A stretch of DNA of 56,748 bases from positions 1 through 56,748 of the forward strand of contig JANYDG010000116.1 in NCBI GenBank assembly GCA_025359885.1, given 5' to 3'. The notes beneath the pieces are model-generated. The model was given only the letters and a program-made list of their open reading frames with translations. It searched no databases and was not told where the DNA came from. Of the stretch, positions 18,352 to 26,520 are shown piece after piece; the first letter of the stretch is position 1, and every line of letters begins with the position of its first letter. The translations under genes were made by a program, and so were the position numbers. The stretch comes from Acidobacteriota bacterium (lineage in GTDB: Bacteria; Acidobacteriota; Terriglobia; Terriglobales; Acidobacteriaceae).

Positions 18352-18590
18352 AGAGAACCTCCGGGTTGTCGCATGTGTCCTCTTGCCCGGAGAGGAGTCC
18401 AGGTCCTGGGACATTGTGCGACACCCGATTTTATACCCGAGGGCGAGGTTGACTGGCACGCCTGGCTGGTATGGCTGGCCAATGGAGCCAAGGACGAGTT
18501 GGGTTGGGGGCGATCTGAGGCGGGTGAGCGGATGCTGCTTGCACTGGAGTTGCCGAGGGCAGGAGATAAAAGGCAGTCGGCATGGGAATC

Positions 18591-18667
18591 TTGACACTGT
18601 TATCGGCCCTGCCTAAAATCAGAGAGGGTGTTCCCGTATGTTTCTAATGCTAAGTGCAAGTGAAACA
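18591..18667 (+). promoter_or_regulatory. near-consensus sigma-70 promoter of hrcA with downstream inverted repeat
   Basis: TTGACA (18591-18596), a 17-nt spacer and TAAAAT (18614-18619) form an almost perfect vegetative promoter. The leader to the hrcA ATG would be about 67 nt. No CIRCE element (TTAGCACTC-N9-GAGTGCTAA) is present. The only symmetry I see is TGTTTC (18639-18644) and GAAACA (18662-18667), 17 nt apart, in the leader. The remaining gap back to the glucosidase holds no gene. Confidence 0.78.
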
Positions 18668-18692
18668 CCAAGTTACCCCGAGGACGCAGCAA

Positions 18693-19820
18693 ATGCACGA
18701 GTTTCGAGTCAGTCCGCGCGAGCGGCTGGTGCTTACAGCGATCATCGAGATCTATATTGCGACCGGTGAGCCGGTTCCGTCGCAGGCTGTTGCTCGTTAC
18801 TTTGAAAACAAGGAAGGGCTGAGTTCGGCGACGATCCGCAATGTGATGGCGGTGCTGGGGGAGATGGGCCTTGTAGACCAGCCCCATACGTCTGCCGGGC
18901 GGTTGCCGACGCCGATGGCTTTTCGCTTTCACGTGGCGCAGTTGCAACAGTCGAGTCGCGCAGGGTCGGCACTGGCTTCGACGGGCGGCCAGATGAGTGA
19001 GCAGCGTCGGGAGCAGATTGAGGATAACTTTGCCGGGGTGACCTCTCCGCAGCAGTATCTTGAGCGTACGTCGCATGTTCTGGCGCTGCTATCGGGTGGA
19101 TTGGGGGTAGCTGTGGCAGGAACGAACACAGCCGCGCCGCAGATTCTCGAGCACATTCATTTTTCACGACTTGGTACGGGACGGGTACTGGCGGTGCTGG
19201 TGACGCGGGCGGGAACGGTGCAGGACAGGGTGCTGTCGCTGGACCGCGAGCTGAGCTATGACGACCTGGAGATGGCGGCGCGGTACCTGAACGAGAATTT
19301 TCGCAGCTGGCCGCTGGACCGGATTCGCACGGAAGTGGCGAAGCGCATTGAAGCGGAGCGCGCGGAGTACCAGAGCCGTCTGAGCGCTCTGGACGAGCTG
19401 TGCCGAAGAGGGGCGCTGGCGGCCGAGACCGTGGGGCCGGTGATTTACGTGGAAGGCATGGCAAATCTGCTGGTTGGGGAGCTGGACCGCGAGCGGCTGC
19501 GGCAGATGCTTGCGGCGCTTGAGGCAAAGCAGCGGCTGGTCGAGTTGCTGAATGCTTATGTGGATTCGCGGCAACAGGAAGTGCGAGTGGTGGTGGGTCT
19601 GGATGGGCTGGAAGGCAGTGGATTGGCGAGTGGACGGGAGCGTGCGATGCCGTCCCTGCCGGATCTGGTGCTGGTCGGTGCTCCAGCACGGTTTGGAGCT
19701 GAGAGCATGGGGACGGTTGCGGTGATTGCGCCTACCAGGATGCAATACCAGGAGATGATTCAGGCGGTGAGCTACATTGCCCGGCTTTCAGAGAGAGTTT
19801 TGGAACCGCCCACCCAGTAG
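18693..19820 (+). CDS. hrcA: heat-inducible transcription repressor HrcA
   Basis: This 375-residue protein starts MHEFRVSPRERLVLTAIIEIYI, with the winged-helix DNA-binding part (EGLSSATIRNVMAVLGEMGLV, then PHTSAGRLPTPMAFRFHV) in the first 80 residues. The GAF-like dimerisation part ends in VAVIAPTRMQYQEMIQAVSYIARLSE. HrcA normally represses groESL and dnaK operons by binding CIRCE. The ATG has GAGGA upstream, and a GTG 13 codons earlier is less likely. hrcA, grpE and dnaJ follow each other; dnaK is not in the window. Confidence 0.95.
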   Translation: MHEFRVSPRERLVLTAIIEIYIATGEPVPSQAVARYFENKEGLSSATIRNVMAVLGEMGLVDQPHTSAGRLPTPMAFRFHVAQLQQSSRAGSALASTGGQMSEQRREQIEDNFAGVTSPQQYLERTSHVLALLSGGLGVAVAGTNTAAPQILEHIHFSRLGTGRVLAVLVTRAGTVQDRVLSLDRELSYDDLEMAARYLNENFRSWPLDRIRTEVAKRIEAERAEYQSRLSALDELCRRGALAAETVGPVIYVEGMANLLVGELDRERLRQMLAALEAKQRLVELLNAYVDSRQQEVRVVVGLDGLEGSGLASGRERAMPSLPDLVLVGAPARFGAESMGTVAVIAPTRMQYQEMIQAVSYIARLSERVLEPPTQ

Positions 19821-19936
19821 GGCCGCAGGAATGAGTTGCCCCGTGTTGGTGCGGGTTGGCCTTTGTCCTGGAAGAATTGTTCATTTCATCATTTGTATTA
19901 ACCAATCCCGTTGAGGGATGCTCGAGATGGAGTTGT

Positions 19937-20536
19937 ATGACAAGGCAGGAAAGTGAGTACGGAGTGACGCAGGCACCGGATTCTGAGACGATTACCGTGG
20001 TTGAGTATCCCGATGGAGTGCAAGCGGCTGAGGGAATCGATCCGGTTGCGGTGACCGGCGAAACAGGGCCGTCGGCTGCGGAGTTTGCCGAGCTGAAGGC
20101 CGAGCGCGACCAGTTGCTTGACCGCCTGGCGCGGATGCAGGCAGAGTTTGACAACGCACGGAAGCGGCAGGAGCGGGAGAAGCAGGAGTTTCGCGACTAT
20201 GCGACCGGGGCGGTGGTGGAGCAGTTTTTGCCGGTTATCGACAATTTTGGGCTGGCACTGGGCTCAAACGCATCAGCCGAGCAACTGCGCACCGGAGTTG
20301 AACTGATTGTGAAGCAGATGGACGAGACTCTGCGGCAGTTGCAGGTGCAGGTGATTCCAACGGTTGGGCAGCAGTTTGACCCGCGGGTTCACGAGGCGCT
20401 GGGTACGGTTGAGCGCGAGGATCTGCCGGACCACTCCGTTGCGGATGAAATTCGCAAGGGTTACCGCATCCGTGAGCGCTTGTTGCGGCCGGCGATGGTG
20501 CGTATTGTCAACAACCCCAAACAGACAGAAGCGTAA
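19937..20536 (+). CDS. grpE: nucleotide exchange factor GrpE
   Basis: This 199-residue protein has an acidic, disordered N-terminus, then a coiled coil (AAEFAELKAERDQLLDRLAR, AEFDNARKRQEREKQEF) and the GrpE head with FLPVIDNFGLAL, GVELIVKQMDETL, VGQQFDPRVHEAL and IRKGYRIRERLLRPAMV. It releases ADP from DnaK. The start has GGAG 6 nt upstream; the longer frame begins inside the gap after hrcA and lacks family similarity. Confidence 0.94.
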   Translation: MTRQESEYGVTQAPDSETITVVEYPDGVQAAEGIDPVAVTGETGPSAAEFAELKAERDQLLDRLARMQAEFDNARKRQEREKQEFRDYATGAVVEQFLPVIDNFGLALGSNASAEQLRTGVELIVKQMDETLRQLQVQVIPTVGQQFDPRVHEALGTVEREDLPDHSVADEIRKGYRIRERLLRPAMVRIVNNPKQTEA

Positions 20537-20580
20537 GTTTACCGTAGTACCAACTTCCCCAAAATACCTACCGGAATCCA

Positions 20581-21720
20581 ATGGCGACCAGGAATAGCGT
20601 GAGCAAAGCAGACTACTACGAGACTCTCGGAGTAACCCGAGAAGCCAGTGATGCGGAGTTGAAGACGGCGTACCGCAAGCTGGCAATGAAGTACCATCCT
20701 GATCGCAACCCCGGCGACCATAGTGCCGAGGAGCGTTTCAAAGAGGCAAGTGAGGCTTACGGCGTGCTGAGTGACGCCGATAAGCGTGCGGCTTACAACC
20801 GATTTGGCCATGCCTCGACCAGTTCCGGGTTTGGCGGCGGCGCAGGGCCGTTTGCTGAGTCAGCGGATCTGGGCGATATTTTCGGTGATTTGTTTGGCGA
20901 GATGTTTGGCGGCGGTGGCGGCGGCCAGAGGCGGGGTTCGCGGGTGCAGCGCGGCGAAGACCTGCGCTATGACATCACCATTGAGTTTGAAGACGCGGTG
21001 TTTGGCAAAGAGACCGAGATCAAGGTGCGGCGGCGGGAGAACTGCGCGACCTGCAACGGCGCGGGAACGACCTCAGGGCGTGGGCCGACGGTCTGCGCGA
21101 CCTGCCAGGGACGGGGCCAGTTGCGCTACCAGCAGGGGTTCTTTTCTGTGGCGCGGGCGTGTGGCAACTGCGGCGGTTCGGGGACGGTGATAACGGACCC
21201 CTGCGCGACTTGCAGGGGCGAGTCGCGGGTGGCGCGTGAGTTCAAGATGAACGTGAAGGTGCCGGCGGGCGTCGAGGACGGGACGCGGATTCGGTATTCA
21301 GGCGAAGGCGAGGCGGGGCGCTTTGGCGGACCGCGCGGCGACCTGTACGTAGTGCTGACGGTGAGGCCTCATGACTTCTTTGAGCGCGACGGGAACGATC
21401 TGCACTGCGTGGTGCCGATTTCGTTTCCGCAGGCGGCGCTGGGGGCTGAGATTCAGATTCCCGCGCTGGATGGGGAGGTCACGCTCAAGATACCCGAGGG
21501 GACGCAGAACGGGAAGCAGTTCACGATTCGCAACGAGGGTGTACCTCATCTGAATGAGAGCGGGCGCGGCGATTTGGTGGTGGAAGTGCTGATTCAGACG
21601 CCGAAGAAGCTGACGCGGACGCAGCGGGAGCTGGTGCGGCAGTTGGCGGAGAGCATGGCGATTGAGAACAAGCCTACCTCGCGGGGGATGCTTAACAAGA
21701 TGAAGGATTTGTTCAGCTGA
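20581..21720 (+). CDS. dnaJ: chaperone protein DnaJ
   Basis: The 379-residue length is normal. The J domain spans residues 11-75 with the HPD motif at 39-41 (KYHPDRNPGD). A Gly/Phe-rich linker follows (GFGGGAGPF ... MFGGGGGGQRRG). Four zinc-finger repeats are present: CATCNGAG, CATCQGRG, CGNCGGSG and CATCRGES; the last deviates from CxxCxGxG in its final glycine. The C-terminal substrate domains follow. It stimulates DnaK ATPase activity. It lies 44 bp after grpE, with a weak GGAA ribosome-binding site. Confidence 0.95.
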   Translation: MATRNSVSKADYYETLGVTREASDAELKTAYRKLAMKYHPDRNPGDHSAEERFKEASEAYGVLSDADKRAAYNRFGHASTSSGFGGGAGPFAESADLGDIFGDLFGEMFGGGGGGQRRGSRVQRGEDLRYDITIEFEDAVFGKETEIKVRRRENCATCNGAGTTSGRGPTVCATCQGRGQLRYQQGFFSVARACGNCGGSGTVITDPCATCRGESRVAREFKMNVKVPAGVEDGTRIRYSGEGEAGRFGGPRGDLYVVLTVRPHDFFERDGNDLHCVVPISFPQAALGAEIQIPALDGEVTLKIPEGTQNGKQFTIRNEGVPHLNESGRGDLVVEVLIQTPKKLTRTQRELVRQLAESMAIENKPTSRGMLNKMKDLFS

Positions 21721-21964
21721 GTGTGAAGTGTGAGAGGCAACAGCTGGTCCTTCGCTTCGCTCAGGATGACAAACAATAGACGCGGCAGATTCCCTGCGGG
21801 AATGACAAACCAAAAGGCAAAGGCAACGACTCACGGAAGGTCGTTATCCCACCCAAGTCACGATGAAGCTGTGACCAGGATGGGGCACCCGCAAAGGCAA
21901 CGACTTGCGCATGGTCGTTATCCCACCCAGGTCACGATGAAGCTGTGACCAGGATGGGGCACCC
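21720..21964. repeat. repeat cluster after dnaJ
   Basis: The block starts with the GTGTGAAGTGTGA...AGGATGACAAA element also found after the VWFA gene. It continues with GATTCCCTGCGGGAATGACA (21787-21806), then two copies of TCGTTATCCCACCC(A)AGGTCACGATG-type sequence at 21841 and 21915 (74 bp apart), each ending GACCAGGATGGGGCACCC. GTCAC/GTGAC and CCCA/TGGG can pair within each copy. No gene is visible in this 270-bp gap. Confidence 0.78.
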
Positions 21965-21990
21965 CGGCATTTGTTGGTGGGGAGGGGTTG

Positions 21991-23061
21991 TTATCTGGCG
22001 GTGGGGAGTTTTTCGCGGTAGGTGTCCCAGTTTTTGAGAATGTCTGCAACCACGGTGTGGCCTACGGTGTAGGCGGCTTCGAGGGAGGGCAGGTAGGCGC
22101 CGTATTGGCCTACGCGCTGGCTGGCGAGGCTCGCGGCGGCGTCCATGCCTTTGGGCTGCTGGTCGTAGTTGCTGACGGTGCGCAGGACGAGGATGCGGTT
22201 CCAGTCGGCTTTGCCTGCTTTGGCGAGGTATTGGAGCGAGAGCAGGGTTCCGGTGTCTTCCATCGCGGTGGTCGAGAATTTGCCCTGGCCGACGGTGTAG
22301 TAGGTCATCCATTGGTCGGCGAAGTCGTTCATGAGCTTGCCGTGCCAGTAGGTAGAGCCGGAGATTTCGTCGCCGGTGAGGACCTGGGGCGGGTTGTTGG
22401 CGGCGGCTCCGGAGAAGTGGCTGCGAATCTCTTTCAGGTGATCGGAATCCTCCAGCTTGATGCGCTGGGTGAGGAAGTAGGCCCAATTCATGAGAGCGCG
22501 GTTGGTTTGGAAGAGCTGTCCTTCCATGGGCTCGGCGGGTGCTTCGAAGGGTTTGGTTTTGCGCAGGGGCAGCTTGCCGGTGGTGAAGGCGGGGGGAAGC
22601 TCGCGGGCGTCGATTTCGTAGCTGAGGTCGGAGTCGACGACCCAGTTGGCCCAGACGGCGGAGCCGAGGGAGGCGCGCTCGGGGTTTGCTCCGGCGATGC
22701 CGGCGATGAGCCAGTAGGCGTGGGTGAGGTCAAAGCGTGGGTCGGCGCCGAGGGCCATGATGGTGGCGGCGGCGTGGGCGGTGCCCTGGCCGGTGACGAT
22801 GGCGAGCTCGCCCTGATCGTTCATACGAACGTCGTGGTAGGCGCCGGGCAGGGGAAAGACCTGGGTCAGAGAATCGCGCTCGACCCAGTATTGGAGTTCG
22901 CCGGGGCGGTCGCCCGAGTCTGCGCCGACCTCGAACATGGTGACGATGACGACTTTGACGGGGATTGGCGCTGGCCCGGAACTGGAGGCGGCTTTGGGTG
23001 CGGGCTGGGCTGCTGCTGCGGTGGCGATGAGGGCGAAGAGGCAGATGGGAAGAATGCGCAT
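21991..23061 (-). CDS. purine nucleoside permease (NUP) family protein, exported
   Basis: This 356-residue protein has a signal peptide (MRILPICLFALIATAAAA). The mature part reads VVIVTMFEVGADSGDRPGELQYWVERDSL, MNDQGELAIVTGQGTAHAAATIMALG, YWLIAGIAGANPERASLGSAVWANWVVDSDLSYEI and TAMEDTGTL. This is the NUP family, which shares the fold of purine nucleoside phosphorylases despite the name permease; there is only the one hydrophobic segment. It is divergently arranged (about 100 bp) with an exported SAM-hydrolase-family gene. Purine nucleoside binding or phosphorolysis outside the cytoplasm is inferred. The start was chosen for the signal peptide; no good ribosome-binding site is seen. Confidence 0.8.
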   Translation of the reverse strand: MRILPICLFALIATAAAAQPAPKAASSSGPAPIPVKVVIVTMFEVGADSGDRPGELQYWVERDSLTQVFPLPGAYHDVRMNDQGELAIVTGQGTAHAAATIMALGADPRFDLTHAYWLIAGIAGANPERASLGSAVWANWVVDSDLSYEIDARELPPAFTTGKLPLRKTKPFEAPAEPMEGQLFQTNRALMNWAYFLTQRIKLEDSDHLKEIRSHFSGAAANNPPQVLTGDEISGSTYWHGKLMNDFADQWMTYYTVGQGKFSTTAMEDTGTLLSLQYLAKAGKADWNRILVLRTVSNYDQQPKGMDAAASLASQRVGQYGAYLPSLEAAYTVGHTVVADILKNWDTYREKLPTAR

Positions 23062-23161
23062 GGGTATAGTTTGGATGGTACGGGAGATGGAGGTTGCCGC
23101 CAACTGCATTTCCGGGGAGGCTCTCACGTTACGATAGAGCAGAGGTTTTGAGGAGTTCGCA

Positions 23162-24064
23162 TTGAAAGCACATCGTGGTCTGCTGCTGGCTGTTCTGGCC
23201 GTTCCGTTTCTTGTACATCCAACCTTTGCCCAGGCACAATTTCAGTCGCCATCGCCCAAGGTGATTGGCTTTATGACGGACTTTGACGTGAAGGACGATG
23301 CTGTGGGTATCTGCAAGGCGGTGATGGATGGGGTTACGCCGGGTGTTCGGATTATTGACATTACGCACCAGTCTGAGCCTTATAACATTGCCGCGGGTGC
23401 GCGATTTCTGGCTGGGTCTGCGCCTTATTTCCCCAAGGACGGGGTTTTTGTGGTGGTGATCGATCCGGGAGTCGGCTCGACGCGGAAGGCGATTATTGCC
23501 AAGTCGAAGATTGGGCAGGTTTTTGTGCTGCCAGATAACGGTTTGCTTACGCTGGTGCAGGATCGCGACGGCATTGCGGAAGTGCATGAAATCACGAATC
23601 CCAAGTGGATGATTGGGTCGGGTATTTCTTCGACGTTTCATGGGCGGGATATTTTTTCGCCGGCGGCGGCGCATGTGGCGCGGGGCGATGACTGGACGCA
23701 GGCTGGCCCGGCGATTGATCCGGCGAAGCTGGTGCGGCTGGATTTGAAGCGGGCGACGATTGATGCCACCGGATTGCATGCGGACGTGATTGGGACCGAT
23801 GGGCCTTACGGGAACCTGGTGCTGAATGTGCCTGCGGAGCTGTTTGCGCAGCTTGGATACAAGCTTGGCGACGCGGTTCCGGTGACGCTTGAGGGGAAGA
23901 AGTACAGCTTCCCGTTTGTGAAGACGTTCAGCGATGTGGCGGTGGGCAAGGAGCTTTTCTACATCGATTCGCGGGGACGGCTGAGTCTGGGGATTAACCA
24001 GAGGAATTTTTCTGAGACGTACAAAGTCGGTGCCGGGGCGGCACTTTCGATTCCCAGGAAATAG
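23162..24064 (+). CDS. exported SAM hydroxide adenosyltransferase (DUF62) family protein
   Basis: This 300-residue protein has a clear signal peptide (MKAHRGLLLAVLAVPFLVHPTFA). The mature part matches SAM hydrolases/fluorinase relatives: VIGFMTDF, IIDITHQSEPYNIAAGARFLAGS and VVVIDPGVGSTRKAII, giving the family's Asp-Arg-His set, then FHGRDIFSPAAAHVA and GPYGNLVLN. Known members convert SAM and water to adenosine and methionine. Most are cytoplasmic, so the export signal is odd. The start is TTG with GAGGAG 8 nt upstream. A hairpin terminator follows. Its divergent neighbour is a nucleoside-related exported protein. Confidence 0.85.
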   Translation: MKAHRGLLLAVLAVPFLVHPTFAQAQFQSPSPKVIGFMTDFDVKDDAVGICKAVMDGVTPGVRIIDITHQSEPYNIAAGARFLAGSAPYFPKDGVFVVVIDPGVGSTRKAIIAKSKIGQVFVLPDNGLLTLVQDRDGIAEVHEITNPKWMIGSGISSTFHGRDIFSPAAAHVARGDDWTQAGPAIDPAKLVRLDLKRATIDATGLHADVIGTDGPYGNLVLNVPAELFAQLGYKLGDAVPVTLEGKKYSFPFVKTFSDVAVGKELFYIDSRGRLSLGINQRNFSETYKVGAGAALSIPRK

Positions 24065-24087
24065 GCGGCAGGGTCAAGCGAAAACAC

Positions 24088-24117
24088 AAGGGCCACCCGC
24101 ACGGGGTGGCCCTTTGC
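24088..24117. terminator. bidirectional intrinsic terminator
   Basis: AAGGGCCACCC and GGGTGGCCCTT (11-bp arms) surround a 5-nt loop, with A-rich sequence before and T-rich after. It lies between two converging genes and can serve both. Confidence 0.85.
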
Positions 24118-24137
24118 TGTTCGTCAGGAAGCGCGCC

Positions 24138-25745
24138 TCAGTTGGTGGTGGTGCGGGCTTCGGCTTTTTGGGTGAGGACTTTGTGGGCGCTGTCTTCGAG
24201 GGCCTGGGCCTGGGGCAGGTAGGTTACGGCTTTTTGAATCATGGGGTCCCAATCGGCTTTGGTGCGAAGGCCCTGCAACTGGCCGAGTTGGCTGGTCATG
24301 ATTTCTGACTTGATGTTGGCCTTGACCCACTCAATCGGCGCGACGAAGTCTTCGTTGGTCCACGGGACCTGCTGGCTGGTGAGGAACTGCTTGAATTCGC
24401 TGAGGACGACGTCGTCGACTTTGAAGTCGGCGGCGACGGTGCGATTGGCGAGGTAGTGGGGCGCGAAGTGGAAGAAAGAGTCGTGGATGAGCAGGGAATC
24501 CATGAAGGGGCTGGACTTGGGCTGCTCGATTTTTTCGTCTGGGGTGATACCTCCGCCGCCATAGACGGTGCGGCCGGCGTCGGTGAGTTTGACTTCCTTA
24601 TTGGTGTTGTCGGCGGGCAGTGCGTTGGCGTGGTTGTAGTAGTCGTAGAGGGAAACGCCGTTGTAGTCGCGCTGGATGAGGCGGCCGGAGGGGGTGTAGT
24701 AGTGGTAAGTGGTGAGGGCGAGGCCGGTGTTTTCGCTCAGGTTGTAGACGGTCTGGACGAGGCCCTTGCCGAAGGTGGTTTCGCCGACGATCAGCGCCCG
24801 GTCGTGGTCCTGAAGTGCGCCGGAGACGATTTCAGCCGCCGAGGCAGAGTTGCGATTGACGATGACGACGATGGGGAAATTTTTGCCGTTGTTGCCCTTG
24901 GTGGCGGTATAGACCTGGTCGGGGTAGGCGCGGCCACGCTGGGAGACGATGTTCTGTCCCTTGGCGAGCAGGTGGTCGCAGACTTCAACGGCCTGGCTGA
25001 GGAGGCCACCGGGGTTGCCGCGAAGGTCAAACACGAGTCCCTTGAGGTCGCCGAAGCCGTCGATGGCGTCTTCGACTTCCCTGGCGGTGGTTTCCTGGAA
25101 GTTGGTGAGGTGAATGTAGCCGACACCGGGGCGGATCTCGTACTTGAGGTCTACCGAGGGGTGGGGGATTTCGTCACGGACGAGGTCGAAGGTAAGTGGT
25201 TTGGACTGGTCTTCGCGAACGGTGGTGAGGGTGACGTGGGTGCCTTTGGGGCCTTTGAGGGCTTTGGCGACCTGCTCGGAGTTCATGCCGGTGGCATCTT
25301 TGCCATCGACGGAGGAGATCATGTCGCCGGGACGGATGCCGGCGCGGTAGGAGGGTGTGCCTTCGTAGGGGGTACGGACGTAAATCTTGCCGAGTTGCTG
25401 CTGGATGACCATGCCGACGCCGTAGTATCGGCCGTGCTGGTCTTCGCGCATTTTGGCGTAGGCTTTGGGGTCGTAGAAGCTGGAGTGGGGATCGAGGACG
25501 CGGAGCATGCCGGGGATAGCGCCGTCGTAGATGACGGTGTCGGCCTTGTCGCCGTTGATGGGCTCGGCGTAATTCTGCTCAACGAGGGCGTAGACGTTGG
25601 TGAAGGCCTTGAGGCTGTCGCGGAGCTGCGATTCGTCCTGGGCAGACTGCGCACGGACCCGGCCTTGCAGCAGGGTACCAGCCACCGCACATACGCTGAA
25701 GAAGACGACGAGGAAAAAAGTAGCCCGGCGGGCGCGCGGTGTCAT
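24138..25745 (-). CDS. ctpA: S41 C-terminal processing peptidase
   Basis: This 535-residue protein has an N-terminal membrane or signal segment (ATFFLVVFFSVCAVAGTLL), then a helical cap, a PDZ domain (GVGMVIQQQLGKIYVRTP ... SYRAGIRPGDMISSVDG) and the tail-specific protease core GLVFDLRGNPGG. The catalytic Ser is in NRNSASAAEIVSGAL and the Lys in GETTFGKGLVQT. A C-terminal extension of about 150 residues is longer than in the shortest CtpA proteins. It cleaves protein C-termini in the periplasm. No GGAGG-type site is obvious except GGTTCCCC-proximal AGG just before the ATG. Confidence 0.92.
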   Translation of the reverse strand: MTPRARRATFFLVVFFSVCAVAGTLLQGRVRAQSAQDESQLRDSLKAFTNVYALVEQNYAEPINGDKADTVIYDGAIPGMLRVLDPHSSFYDPKAYAKMREDQHGRYYGVGMVIQQQLGKIYVRTPYEGTPSYRAGIRPGDMISSVDGKDATGMNSEQVAKALKGPKGTHVTLTTVREDQSKPLTFDLVRDEIPHPSVDLKYEIRPGVGYIHLTNFQETTAREVEDAIDGFGDLKGLVFDLRGNPGGLLSQAVEVCDHLLAKGQNIVSQRGRAYPDQVYTATKGNNGKNFPIVVIVNRNSASAAEIVSGALQDHDRALIVGETTFGKGLVQTVYNLSENTGLALTTYHYYTPSGRLIQRDYNGVSLYDYYNHANALPADNTNKEVKLTDAGRTVYGGGGITPDEKIEQPKSSPFMDSLLIHDSFFHFAPHYLANRTVAADFKVDDVVLSEFKQFLTSQQVPWTNEDFVAPIEWVKANIKSEIMTSQLGQLQGLRTKADWDPMIQKAVTYLPQAQALEDSAHKVLTQKAEARTTTN

Positions 25746-26520
25746 GATAAGGGGAACCTCCAGATGCTACCCGCCCGCTCTTGTGCTTGTCCGTACTGAA
25801 GCGCGGAAACGAAGCCCTGATGGGGCCTCAGGCGAAGCAATCCTGAGGCAAAGTATAGCATCGAGTCTGTTGGACGGGTCTGGGGGGCGGGGGGTAGCAG
25901 ACGGGCCGCTGAGACATTCCCTGCTGTTCAACGCATGCGATCGCGGGAAATTGAAGGGATCGGTTCATTGACTCAGACAATTCAGATCGTTTGATGGGGA
26001 GCGATGGCCATTGTGGGCTGCATTACCCTTGCGCGTTATTTTTTCGCGTGCCTGCCAACTTTCATTGCGGTAGAACGCGTGGACCACTCGGATTCGGACG
26101 AATCATCCTCGATTTAACCCACCGCCCACGCAGGAAATGCGAGAGTTGAACACCCGGATCATGACTCGATTATTTCGGGTCTTGGGAGGGGTAACGATCT
26201 TTATCTCCCTGCTGCAGATGCTGCCGTTGGTGGTTTCACGTTGAACTTTATCGCCCAAACAGCCTGAGGTGAAGTTGAAATCCGAGGAAATCGATCCCTC
26301 AGCGGCTAAAGCCGCGTTGATTTTGCGGTACTTACGGCTCGGCCAATGCCTTGCCCTTTCAAAGCAAGACTTTTGCCGGGGGCAGCTAAAGCCGTGTTCT
26401 TTCAAAGCCAGTCTTTTGCGAGGGGCTGCAATGGGGCTCGAAATCCGTGCGCTGCTTTCCGGGCGGTTACAATTACGTCTATGGAGTAGCGGCGATTCCT
26501 GCCTCCTCCGTTTGCCCATT
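25746..26520. other. 775-bp intergenic region between divergent genes
   Basis: No gene is supported here. Near the protease start, CCTCAGG (25826-25832) and CCTGAGG (25842-25848) form a small inverted repeat. The right half holds the dispersed motif GCGGCTAAAGCCGC (26302-26315), its degenerate partner GCAGCTAAAGCCG (26383-26395), and a direct repeat CTTTCAAAGC(A/C)AGNCTTTTGC at 26356-26376 and 26399-26419. A reverse-strand frame over 26103-26519 is a by-product of these repeats. Confidence 0.65.

Noticed and set aside
18600..18692. CIRCE operator before hrcA
   Set aside because: GCTAAGTGC resembles half of it, but the required GAGTGCTAA/TTAGCACTC arms with 9-nt spacing are absent.
21988..23151. 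387-residue forward frame opposite the NUP gene
   Set aside because: Shadow frame; the reverse-strand product has a signal peptide and family motifs.
24456..25799. 447-residue forward frame opposite the S41 protease
   Set aside because: Gly/Val/Asp-rich shadow of the protease, with no family motif.
26103..26519. 138-residue reverse frame in the gap before the SurA-like gene
   Set aside because: It spans the GGCTAAAGCC repeats, has no domain, and crosses the promoter region. Frames of this kind recur wherever the repeat occurs.
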